A stretch of 64,000 bases of DNA. Origin: Alkalibacterium pelagium (lineage in GTDB: Bacteria; Bacillota; Bacilli; Lactobacillales; Carnobacteriaceae_A). The stretch spans positions 62,001 to 126,000 of the forward strand of contig NZ_FNZU01000004.1 of the NCBI RefSeq assembly GCF_900109325.1. The letters run 5' to 3'. The position numbers were made by a program, and so were the translations under genes. Under the pieces are notes generated by a model, which worked only from the letters and a program-made list of their open reading frames with translations, made no database searches and was not told the origin of the DNA. This document shows, in pieces, positions 35,153 to 42,098 of the stretch (position 1 is the stretch's first letter; each line of letters starts with the position of its first letter).

Positions 35153-35415
35153 GACGTTATGAAGTGAGGTTTGAACGAAATGCTCAAAAGTCTTTAAAAA
35201 AAATGGATCCTCAACAAAAAAGACTCATTATGGCTTGGATAAAGAAAAATTTAGTCGGGACTCATGACCCCCGCATTCACGGGAAAGCTTTAACAGCTAA
35301 TCATAAAGGGAAATGGCGGTATCGGATAGGCGATTATCGGCTCATTTCAGATATTGACGATCATACAGTAACTATACTCATTTTAGAAGTGGGGCATAGA
35401 CGAGATATTTACTAA
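35149..35415 (+). CDS. RelE/ParE-family toxin
   Basis: An 88-residue basic protein of the RelE/ParE fold. It starts YEVRFERNAQKSLKKMDPQQKRLI, has the central GKALTANHKGKWRYRIGDYRLI and ends with VTILILEVGHRRDIY. The Arg/Lys/Tyr set near residues 58-66 and the C-terminal HRRDIY are those of ribosome-dependent mRNA interferases. It is translationally coupled to the antitoxin. Immediately after its stop codon lies a truncated kduD, suggesting the pair arrived by an event that deleted the front of that gene. Confidence 0.83.
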   Translation: MRRYEVRFERNAQKSLKKMDPQQKRLIMAWIKKNLVGTHDPRIHGKALTANHKGKWRYRIGDYRLISDIDDHTVTILILEVGHRRDIY

Positions 35416-35640
35416 GTGATGCAAGTCAATGCAATAGCCCCGGGTTACTTTATCTCAGCAAATACAGCACCTATTCGTGCAGATGAGAAACGGAACAAGG
35501 AAATCCTTGATCGCATTCCTGCAGCACGCTGGGGGCATCCAGCAGAATTAATGGGTACAGTAGTGTTTTTAGGTAGTTCTGCATCAGACTATATCAATGG
35601 GCATGTTCTAGCTGTTGATGGGGGTTGGCTGGCTAGATAA
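35416..35640 (+). pseudogene. kduD: kduD-like short-chain dehydrogenase, C-terminal remnant
   Basis: Only the last 74 or so residues of a short-chain dehydrogenase remain: VNAIAPGYF, then RADEKRNKEILDRIPAARWGHPAELMG and ASDYINGHVLAVDGGWLAR. This closely resembles the C-terminus of 2-dehydro-3-deoxy-D-gluconate 5-dehydrogenase (KduD), an enzyme of uronate/pectin catabolism. The cofactor loop and the catalytic Tyr-x-x-x-Lys are absent and there is no ribosome site. The breakpoint coincides with the toxin stop codon. A terminator that probably belonged to the original gene follows. Confidence 0.85.
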
Positions 35641-35663
35641 ACGGTCATAATACTTAATAGAGG

Positions 35664-35703
35664 GTTCCGACTGAACAGCTTACTGTCTCAGTCGGAACTT
35701 TTG
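35664..35703 (+). terminator. terminator after the kduD remnant
   Basis: An 11-bp perfect stem GTTCCGACTGA/TCAGTCGGAAC and a T-run. It may now end the toxin-antitoxin transcript. Confidence 0.85.
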
Positions 35704-35856
35704 TTATAATATATGGTATATTTTATCATGCAAAAGCTGGTAGCAGAAGATTTTCGGAATGCTCATATATATACAGCAACAGTTAAGCGATTCTGGTTGT
35801 CATGGTGTATGATGGAAAAGAGGAAGACTAATTCGTGTGAAAAAGGCGGGAAAGCT

Positions 35857-37788
35857 ATGAAAGAGGAAAAATACTATGAACTGCTCAAGGACAGTTTTAA
35901 AACATCGAGTGAAATCTATACGGAACTGATCAATCTGGAGGCGATCCAGAGTCTGCCTAAAGGAACGGAACTTTATCTATCTGACGTGCATGGGGCGGAC
36001 TTGGCGTTCGATCATATTCTGCGAACGGGGGCTGGAAATGTTCGTGAGAAAATCGGCAACTGCTTTAGTGACAGCTGGGATGCTGAACGGATGGACCGCT
36101 TCAATCTGCTGATCAGCTATCCTGAACAGGCGCTTGATGATGATGAAGGGATTTTTGAAAAGGATAAGGACTGGTATAAGCAGACGATAAGAGATTTAAT
36201 TACATTCATGCAGTTCTGTGCAGTAAAATATACCCGGTCCAAGTTGAGAAAAGCACTTCCGGAAGAATACACCTATATAATAGAAGAACTTCTGTACACT
36301 GATCTCTCTCAAGGAGAAAAAGATGTCTACTATAACAATATTTTGAGCCGACTGATCAGTCTGAATCAGGCTGAACCCTTCATTGCTGCATTGTGTCAGG
36401 TCATTCAGCGGCTGGTCATTGATCATCTTCATCTCGTCGGTGATTTGTTTGATCGGGACTGTGGAGAACAGTTGGTTATGGACCGACTGATGGCGCATCA
36501 CTCTGTTGATGTGCAGTGGGGCAATCACGACATCTTGTGGATGGGGGCCATGTTCGGATCGAAGGCCAATCTCATCACACTGCTTCGAATTGCTGCACGG
36601 TACGGCTACTTGTTCGAACTTGAAAAAGCATATGGTCTGAATCTAAGGCCGCTTTTCCTGTTTGCGGACAGCCACTATGAAAGCAAAGACGCGTTTCGGC
36701 CCAAGGAAGGCCCTTCGGAACATGTTTTCCGGGAAGAAAGCAGAGAGCTGCTGACGAAAGTTCACGAAGCGCTGGCTGTCATTCAATTTAAACTGGAAGG
36801 ACAGATCATTCAACGCCGACCGTCTTATGATATGGCCGACAGGCTTCTTCTGAATGAGATCGATAGAGAAAACGGAACGATAACGATTGACGGACAAGTC
36901 TATGACCTCTCTGATTTTCCGTATGATCAGTTCGATCCAGACGATCCGTATCAGTTATGCGATGAAGAAAAGTATAGTGTACAGACGCTGATGGAGAGTT
37001 TTCAGCACTCAGAAAAACTGAACCGATACACTGATTTTCTGCTGGATAAAGGCAGTATGTATCTAATTTACAATGATCACCTGCTTTATCATGGCTGCCT
37101 GCCACTTACGGAGGATGGAGAACTGGACAGTTTTTCATTTGAAGGAGAGGAGTTGTCCGGGCGTCAGATGCTTGATGCCTTCGACACATACGCAAGAAAA
37201 TCAGCCGCAGACCGATCGATAACTGATGACTACGCGACGGATTTACTCTGGTACGCCTGGTGCGGTAAGAAGTCTCCCCTTTTCGGAAGGGACCGGATGA
37301 CTACATTCGAGCGGTATTATATAAAGGACTCGGATACCCATAAAGAAAATCGGAACCCGTATTTTCAGTTGAGAGACAACAAAGCCGTCATGAGTCACAT
37401 CCTGAAATCATTCGGCTTAAGTCATGAACGCTCCACCATCATCAACGGACATACACCTGTGAAGGTCAAGAAAGGCGAACTGCCTGTGAAAGCTGACGGG
37501 AAGCTGATCGTCATTGATGGCGGAATGAGTGCAGCTTATCAGGAAGCTACGGGAATTGCCGGCTACTCACTGATCAATAATTCATATGGCTTTCAGCTCG
37601 TTACCCATCAGACCTTTGAATCCGTTGAGAAGCTGTTCGAAGATTTGAGAGATGATACGCAGTTGAAGCAGGTCATCGATGGAAAGAGAGAAAGAAAGCT
37701 GATCAGAGATACGACAATCGGAGAAAGCCTGCAGGAACAGATTGAGGATCTTCAGGCGCTGCTGGTTTATCTTCATACTAAAGCCTGA
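35857..37788 (+). CDS. fbp: class III fructose-1,6-bisphosphatase
   Basis: A 643-residue enzyme of the Firmicutes-specific class III FBPases, which hydrolyse fructose-1,6-bisphosphate in gluconeogenesis. Metallophosphatase motifs are visible: LYLSDVHGAD near 45-55, HLVGDLFDRDC near 193-203, WGNHDILWMGA near 222-232 and the late NGHTPVKVKKGE plus VIDGGMSAAY. I start at 35857, after AAGGCGGGA; the reading extends upstream to 35713 but that leader is not conserved-looking. Length matches B. subtilis Fbp. Monocistronic. Confidence 0.92.
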   Translation: MKEEKYYELLKDSFKTSSEIYTELINLEAIQSLPKGTELYLSDVHGADLAFDHILRTGAGNVREKIGNCFSDSWDAERMDRFNLLISYPEQALDDDEGIFEKDKDWYKQTIRDLITFMQFCAVKYTRSKLRKALPEEYTYIIEELLYTDLSQGEKDVYYNNILSRLISLNQAEPFIAALCQVIQRLVIDHLHLVGDLFDRDCGEQLVMDRLMAHHSVDVQWGNHDILWMGAMFGSKANLITLLRIAARYGYLFELEKAYGLNLRPLFLFADSHYESKDAFRPKEGPSEHVFREESRELLTKVHEALAVIQFKLEGQIIQRRPSYDMADRLLLNEIDRENGTITIDGQVYDLSDFPYDQFDPDDPYQLCDEEKYSVQTLMESFQHSEKLNRYTDFLLDKGSMYLIYNDHLLYHGCLPLTEDGELDSFSFEGEELSGRQMLDAFDTYARKSAADRSITDDYATDLLWYAWCGKKSPLFGRDRMTTFERYYIKDSDTHKENRNPYFQLRDNKAVMSHILKSFGLSHERSTIINGHTPVKVKKGELPVKADGKLIVIDGGMSAAYQEATGIAGYSLINNSYGFQLVTHQTFESVEKLFEDLRDDTQLKQVIDGKRERKLIRDTTIGESLQEQIEDLQALLVYLHTKA

Positions 37789-38099
37789 CAAGGCACCCTG
37801 CTCAATTATCCATGCGGGACGATCGAATTGGATGAGAATGTAGCCGATCTAGTCAACCAGGCGGATGACCCTCACAGACAGTGATTGGTCAGAAAAATCA
37901 TGAACTGACGATACCGGGAAAAGTCACGATGGTATTTTCGATGTGAAGACTGTTTTCGTCTTTTCTGAAACCGGTCAAAAAAGAAGAAGCGAGTGCAGGA
38001 CTATGACTTTTCTTATTCTCTAAAAGGCGGTGTACTTTGGGCAAATGAGCGACGTTGATTAACCGTAGGGCTTATTGTTTCAAGAGGGGAGATAAAGCA
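37789..38099. other. 300-bp gap after fbp with possible coding remnants
   Basis: No intact gene. Directly after the fbp stop the same frame stays open for 31 more codons, including the plausible stretch TIELDENVADLVNQADDPHR. A further stretch (about 37885-37942) translates as ELTIPGKVTMVFSM. These could be decayed gene fragments, but neither has a start or a ribosome site. No terminator was recognised. Confidence 0.3.
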
Positions 38100-38600
38100 A
38101 TGGAAACTGCAGATGTCCTGCTAGTTATCGATATGCAAAATGGGGTCTGTCACTATGAGGATCAGACGATCAGCCGGTTTGATCAGCTGACTTCCGGAAT
38201 AAATGATCGGATCGCTGCTTACGAGGACGCATCAAAACCTGTCATTTTCGTCCAGCACGATGATGATTATCTGGTCAAAGGGAGCGACAAGTGGAAGGTG
38301 ATTCCTGAACTGGATACGACGCACGCGTATCATTATATAGAAAAGACACATCCGAATGCATTCTACCAGACCGAGCTTAAATCCATCCTGGATCAGCTGG
38401 ACGTCCAGTCCATTGAAGTGTGTGGAGCAGAAACGCACTACTGTATCGATTCGACTGTGAAATTTGCTCATGGTTCAGGCTATGCTGTCTATATGAAAAA
38501 GAAACTGCACAGTTCATGGGACTCAGAATGGATGACCCCTGACGAAATCGCTGACTTTTACGAACAGATCTGGACCGACCGTTTCCTTATATTCATCTAA
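38100..38600 (+). CDS. isochorismatase-like cysteine hydrolase
   Basis: A 166-residue hydrolase. It starts with LLVIDMQNGV, giving catalytic Asp11; a central lysine region follows (LVKGSDKWKV), and the nucleophile Cys115 lies in VCGAETHYCIDSTV. These form the Asp-Lys-Cys triad of nicotinamidase/isochorismatase-fold enzymes. The physiological substrate is unknown for this subgroup. The start at 38100 follows GAGGGGAG by eight bases; the upstream ATG at 38055 is not supported. Monocistronic with a terminator. Confidence 0.88.
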   Translation: METADVLLVIDMQNGVCHYEDQTISRFDQLTSGINDRIAAYEDASKPVIFVQHDDDYLVKGSDKWKVIPELDTTHAYHYIEKTHPNAFYQTELKSILDQLDVQSIEVCGAETHYCIDSTVKFAHGSGYAVYMKKKLHSSWDSEWMTPDEIADFYEQIWTDRFLIFI

Positions 38601-38646
38601 ACTTATGTTAAGAAAACGTGTATTGAAAACACATCATTTTATATAG

Positions 38647-38685
38647 AGAGTGTCCTTTGGAAGTATTAAGGACACTCTTTATTTT
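38647..38685 (+). terminator. terminator of the cysteine hydrolase gene
   Basis: An 11-bp perfect stem AGAGTGTCCTT/AAGGACACTCT with a T-rich tail. Confidence 0.85.
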
Positions 38686-38766
38686 AGATAGGTATAAAGT
38701 AAATTGACTTTATATCCAAAGCCGAGTAAGCTAGTTGAAGACTCATTTTTCAGTCGGAGGATAATT

Positions 38767-40080
38767 ATGCAGAATAATTTCAAGTTGTTTTTTAAATACG
38801 TCAGTCTGAACATGCTCGGTATGCTGGGCATCTCTTTTTATATACTGGCAGATACCTTATTCATTGCTCAGGCACTGGGACCTACTGGCATTGCGGCGCT
38901 GAACTTGAGTATTCCGGCGTTCGGAATCATTCACGGCTTTGGACTGATGCTGGGTTTGGGCGGAGCGACCCGATACAAGATTCTTTTATCGCAGAATAAG
39001 CTGGATGAGGCCAAGCGCGTCTACTCGCAGACTTTCCTGTTTGCAGTAGGTATGGGGATCTTATTTATGATGATTGGGCTCTTCGGAGCTTCACCGATGG
39101 CACGTGCTCTCGGGGCAGATGCTGAAACATTTGAAATGACAGCCGTCTACCTAAGGACGATCCTGACATTCGCCCCGTTTTTTGTACTCAACAATATGCT
39201 GCTGGCCTTTGTCAGAAACGATGGCGATCCTTCTCTGGCTATGTATGGCATGGTCATCGGAAGCGTGCTGAATGTCGTTCTTGACTATATCTTCATTTTT
39301 CCGATGCAGCTTGGAATGTTCGGAGCGTCACTGGCGACAAGCGTATCGCCCATTGTCAGTCTGATTATTCTATCCATCCATTTCTTCACGCCGGGCAATC
39401 AACTGAAGCTGTCATTTCAGAAAATTGAAGGCTGGCTTATCAGAGATGTAACCTATTTGGGAGCATCTGCCTTTATTAATGAATTGTCTGCTTCTGTCGT
39501 TATGTTCTCTTTCAATACGATTATTTTCAATCTGGAAGGGAATAACGGTCTGGCGGCATATGGCATTATTGCCAATATTTCGTTCGTAGTCCTGTCCTTA
39601 TTCGCCGGCATCGCTCAAGGGGCCCAGCCGCTGTTAAGTGAAAGCTACGGGCAGAAAGATCTGAAAGGGATGAAGCACGTTCTCGTTTTGTCCTTGCTGA
39701 CCACATTGGTCTTAAGTCTAAGTGTTTATGGAGGGACAGCGGCCTTTACTGAAGAAATTATATCAGTTTTCAATAGTGAAAATAGTGCACATATTGCCCG
39801 AATGGCGACAAGTGGTCTGCTGATTTATTTTATCGGCTTTGTGTTCGCGGGAATGAATACGATTCTGACAAGTTACTTTGGCGCTACAGATCAGCCAAAC
39901 AGAGCCTTGCTCTTTTCGCTATTAAGAGGTGGGCTTCTAATCATCCCGTTAGCCATCGTGTTGAGTTATTTCTTCGGCATGAACGGCGTCTGGTCATCCT
40001 ATGTCCTGACCGAAGCACTGATCGTCATGGTCATCGCCTTCATTATTAACCCGAACAAGCGGATGAAGAGAAAAAAATAA
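38767..40080 (+). CDS. MATE-family multidrug efflux transporter
   Basis: A 437-residue membrane protein with twelve predicted helices in two similar halves, each beginning with a MATE-type pattern. These are NMLGMLGISFYILADTLFIAQALGPTGIAALN at the start and ASAFINELSASVVMFSFNTIIF in the second half. Typical MATE residues such as GIAQGAQPLLSESYGQ are present. It should export cationic drugs or metabolites using a Na+ or H+ gradient. The start at 38767 follows GGAGG by six bases; an earlier ATG at 38704 is rejected. Monocistronic. Confidence 0.88.
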   Translation: MQNNFKLFFKYVSLNMLGMLGISFYILADTLFIAQALGPTGIAALNLSIPAFGIIHGFGLMLGLGGATRYKILLSQNKLDEAKRVYSQTFLFAVGMGILFMMIGLFGASPMARALGADAETFEMTAVYLRTILTFAPFFVLNNMLLAFVRNDGDPSLAMYGMVIGSVLNVVLDYIFIFPMQLGMFGASLATSVSPIVSLIILSIHFFTPGNQLKLSFQKIEGWLIRDVTYLGASAFINELSASVVMFSFNTIIFNLEGNNGLAAYGIIANISFVVLSLFAGIAQGAQPLLSESYGQKDLKGMKHVLVLSLLTTLVLSLSVYGGTAAFTEEIISVFNSENSAHIARMATSGLLIYFIGFVFAGMNTILTSYFGATDQPNRALLFSLLRGGLLIIPLAIVLSYFFGMNGVWSSYVLTEALIVMVIAFIINPNKRMKRKK

Positions 40081-40111
40081 AATTGAAGATCATCTTGTAG
40101 AAAGAGCCTTT

Positions 40112-40157
40112 CCCCAGAAGTTAGACCCAAAATCTAACTTCTGGGGGTATTTTTTTG
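40112..40157 (+). terminator. terminator after the MATE gene (also a copy of a 25-bp repeat)
   Basis: A 14-bp perfect stem CCCCAGAAGTTAGA/TCTAACTTCTGGGG and a T-run. The 25 bases 40114-40138 recur, with three substitutions, at 41902-41926 on the other side of the zwf-like gene. Confidence 0.85.
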
Positions 40158-40361
40158 GCGAACAGTTTTCTTATCGTTAGATTCCATTTTTACTTACGGT
40201 CGTCCTTTGTTCATTGTTTTTTATCATGACATCCTCTTCTGTAAATTTTTATATAAAGACCATAGCATGCAGTAAAGGGTATATTACTAGCTAATTAGTC
40301 CCTAGTTACTTAAAATGAAAACAGACTAAAATTGTCAACATCAGGAAGGGAATGGGTGATT

Positions 40362-41792
40362 ATGACAGAAAAGCAAGTAGGGGGCGTTATCGTTCTATTT
40401 GGTGGAACAGGTGATTTAGCGAAATCAGAGATTATTCCAGCCTTATACCAGTTGTTCCAGGAAGGTAATTTTTCTGAACAGTTTGCTTTGATCGGTGTGT
40501 CGCGTACGGAAATGTCAGATCAGGAATACCGAGACTTTGTTCGAGAAGCGATGGAAAATGTAGTAGACAAGGATACCATTGATGACAGCTTTTTCCAGCA
40601 CTTCTTCTATCAGGCTGCAGATAATACGGAACTGAACGATTTCAAAAATCTATCGGAAACCATACAGAAAGCATCAAACGAATGTGAAGCCGATCCGTCA
40701 TATATCTATTACTATTCAATCCCACCTAGTGTGTATGATGATACGACGAAAAATTTAAAAGAGTCCGGTATTTTGGATTATGAAGGGAGCCATCGTGTTG
40801 CGGTTGAAAAACCCTTTGGAGAAAGCCTTGAGTCGGCAGAAGAGTATTACGATTTACTTCAAAAGGCGTTTGATCCTCAAGAGATATACCTAGTTGATCA
40901 CTTCTTGGGCTTTGAGTCATTACAGAATATACTCGTTACACGACAGGCCAATCCATTTCTAGAGGCCATATGGAACAGCGACTACATCGAGCAGGTGCAG
41001 ATTTCACTGCCAGAAGACTTTTCAATCGGCAGTCGAGGGGCATTTTATGATGAAAATGGGGCATTACTGGATATGTTCCAGAACCATATTCTGCAAATTT
41101 TAGCAGTGGTAGCCATGGACTTGCCGGAAGAGATGGACGATAAGGAATTAAACGAGAAAAAATTGGAATTATTCAAATCTATTCCTTCCTTTAAGTTGGA
41201 AGATGTAAAAGAAAAGGTTGTTCGTGGGCAATATGATACCTACCGCGAAGAAGACGATGTGCCAGAAGAGAGCCATACGGAAACCTATATAGCCATCGAG
41301 CTTGAAATTGATTCGGATCGCTGGTCTGATGTGCCGTTTTATGTGCGCACAGGAAAATCGCTGGCGGAGAATCATCTGACCGTCGATATTCTGTTAAAAA
41401 CGTCATCAAAGATGTCAGTAGATGAACAACCGCGACTGACCTTTTCTATTGAACCACAACTGGGTATATCTATGGTGGTGCATCAGAAACATCCGACTGA
41501 AAATGAAGAGGTCCTGGCTGCGGCTATAGGGCCGGATAAGGAAACCTGGAAGACGATTCATTTCCCGGAAGCATATGAGAATATTATATCGGATATCTTA
41601 ACAGATAGTGAAAGACACATCGGCACGTTCGAACAAGTAAAGGAACAATGGCGGATCACTGATTCTATTCGAAAAGCATGGGAAGACATGCCAAAACCTG
41701 ACTTTCCAAATTACAAGACCGGTGAAATAGGACCAGAAAAAGCAGAAGACTTGCTCAAAAGAAATAACCATTCCTGGATTTATCGGATTTAG
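40362..41792 (+). CDS. zwf: divergent glucose-6-phosphate dehydrogenase homologue
   Basis: A 476-residue protein of the G6PD family. NADP loop GGTGDLAKSEI (about 14-24), RVAVEKPFGES, DHFLGFE (His180) and the catalytic-His region DMFQNHILQIL are present, as are FYVRTGKSL and the C-terminal GPEKAEDLL. Two residues that are lysines in characterised enzymes differ: Lys21 of the Leuconostoc enzyme (in AKRK) is Glu23 here, and Lys182 (in DHYLGKE) is Phe184. The catalytic His and other lysines remain. It may use another 6-phosphosugar. I start at 40362; the site is GGAAGGG at a long distance or GGGTGAT close by. The gene is flanked by copies of a 25-bp repeat and is not next to other pentose-phosphate genes. 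Confidence 0.8.
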   Translation: MTEKQVGGVIVLFGGTGDLAKSEIIPALYQLFQEGNFSEQFALIGVSRTEMSDQEYRDFVREAMENVVDKDTIDDSFFQHFFYQAADNTELNDFKNLSETIQKASNECEADPSYIYYYSIPPSVYDDTTKNLKESGILDYEGSHRVAVEKPFGESLESAEEYYDLLQKAFDPQEIYLVDHFLGFESLQNILVTRQANPFLEAIWNSDYIEQVQISLPEDFSIGSRGAFYDENGALLDMFQNHILQILAVVAMDLPEEMDDKELNEKKLELFKSIPSFKLEDVKEKVVRGQYDTYREEDDVPEESHTETYIAIELEIDSDRWSDVPFYVRTGKSLAENHLTVDILLKTSSKMSVDEQPRLTFSIEPQLGISMVVHQKHPTENEEVLAAAIGPDKETWKTIHFPEAYENIISDILTDSERHIGTFEQVKEQWRITDSIRKAWEDMPKPDFPNYKTGEIGPEKAEDLLKRNNHSWIYRI

Positions 41793-41824
41793 TCCATCTT
41801 TAAAAAGGATATATGCAAAAACAA

Positions 41825-41857
41825 CCGCCCCTTCTTTGATGAGTGGCGGATTTTTTT
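41825..41857 (+). terminator. terminator of the zwf-like gene
   Basis: Short GC-rich stem CCGCC/GGCGG and seven T residues. Confidence 0.75.
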
Positions 41858-41901
41858 GCTGAGAATGATCTTCAAAGTACCTACTTGTATTGAACCGCCC
41901 T

Positions 41902-41926
41902 CCAGAAGCTAGACTCAAAATCCAAC
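41902..41926 (+). repeat. second copy of a 25-bp repeat (first at 40114-40138)
   Basis: 22 of 25 bases match the first arm and loop of the terminator after the MATE gene, in the same orientation. Here the second arm is degenerate, so no good hairpin forms. The two copies bracket the zwf-like gene. They may be remnants of mobile-element ends or a dispersed terminator-like repeat. Confidence 0.6.
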
Positions 41927-42027
41927 AGAAGATCTCTTTCATAAAAAAAGCTTATTGTTACAAGCGATTGTTGGTACAATATATAGGAATGCTGGATTTT
42001 ACTGCAATCTGTCTATAATAACATGTA

Positions 42028-42077
42028 TTGTCTAAAAAAAGACTGTGCTATAATGCGATAAAAATAAAGCGTTTACA
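42028..42077 (+). promoter_or_regulatory. promoter and cre-like site of the GH95-yesMN unit
   Basis: -35 TTGTCT (42028-42033) and an extended -10, TGC then TATAAT (42049-42054). Immediately downstream, 42064-42077 read on the minus strand gives TGTAAACGCTTTAT, matching the cre consensus except for its last two bases. A CcpA complex there would block transcription just after initiation. This places the whole unit under likely carbon catabolite repression. Confidence 0.6.
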
Positions 42078-42098
42078 ATATAGAGAGTAGGATTTGAT

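Noticed and set aside
35416-35640. Short dehydrogenase read as an intact small gene
   Set aside because: It lacks the cofactor-binding and catalytic residues and has no ribosome site; it is annotated as a pseudogene.
37789-37884. In-frame continuation of fbp past its stop
   Set aside because: 31 open codons can occur by chance and the fbp protein is already full length; no evidence for stop-codon read-through.
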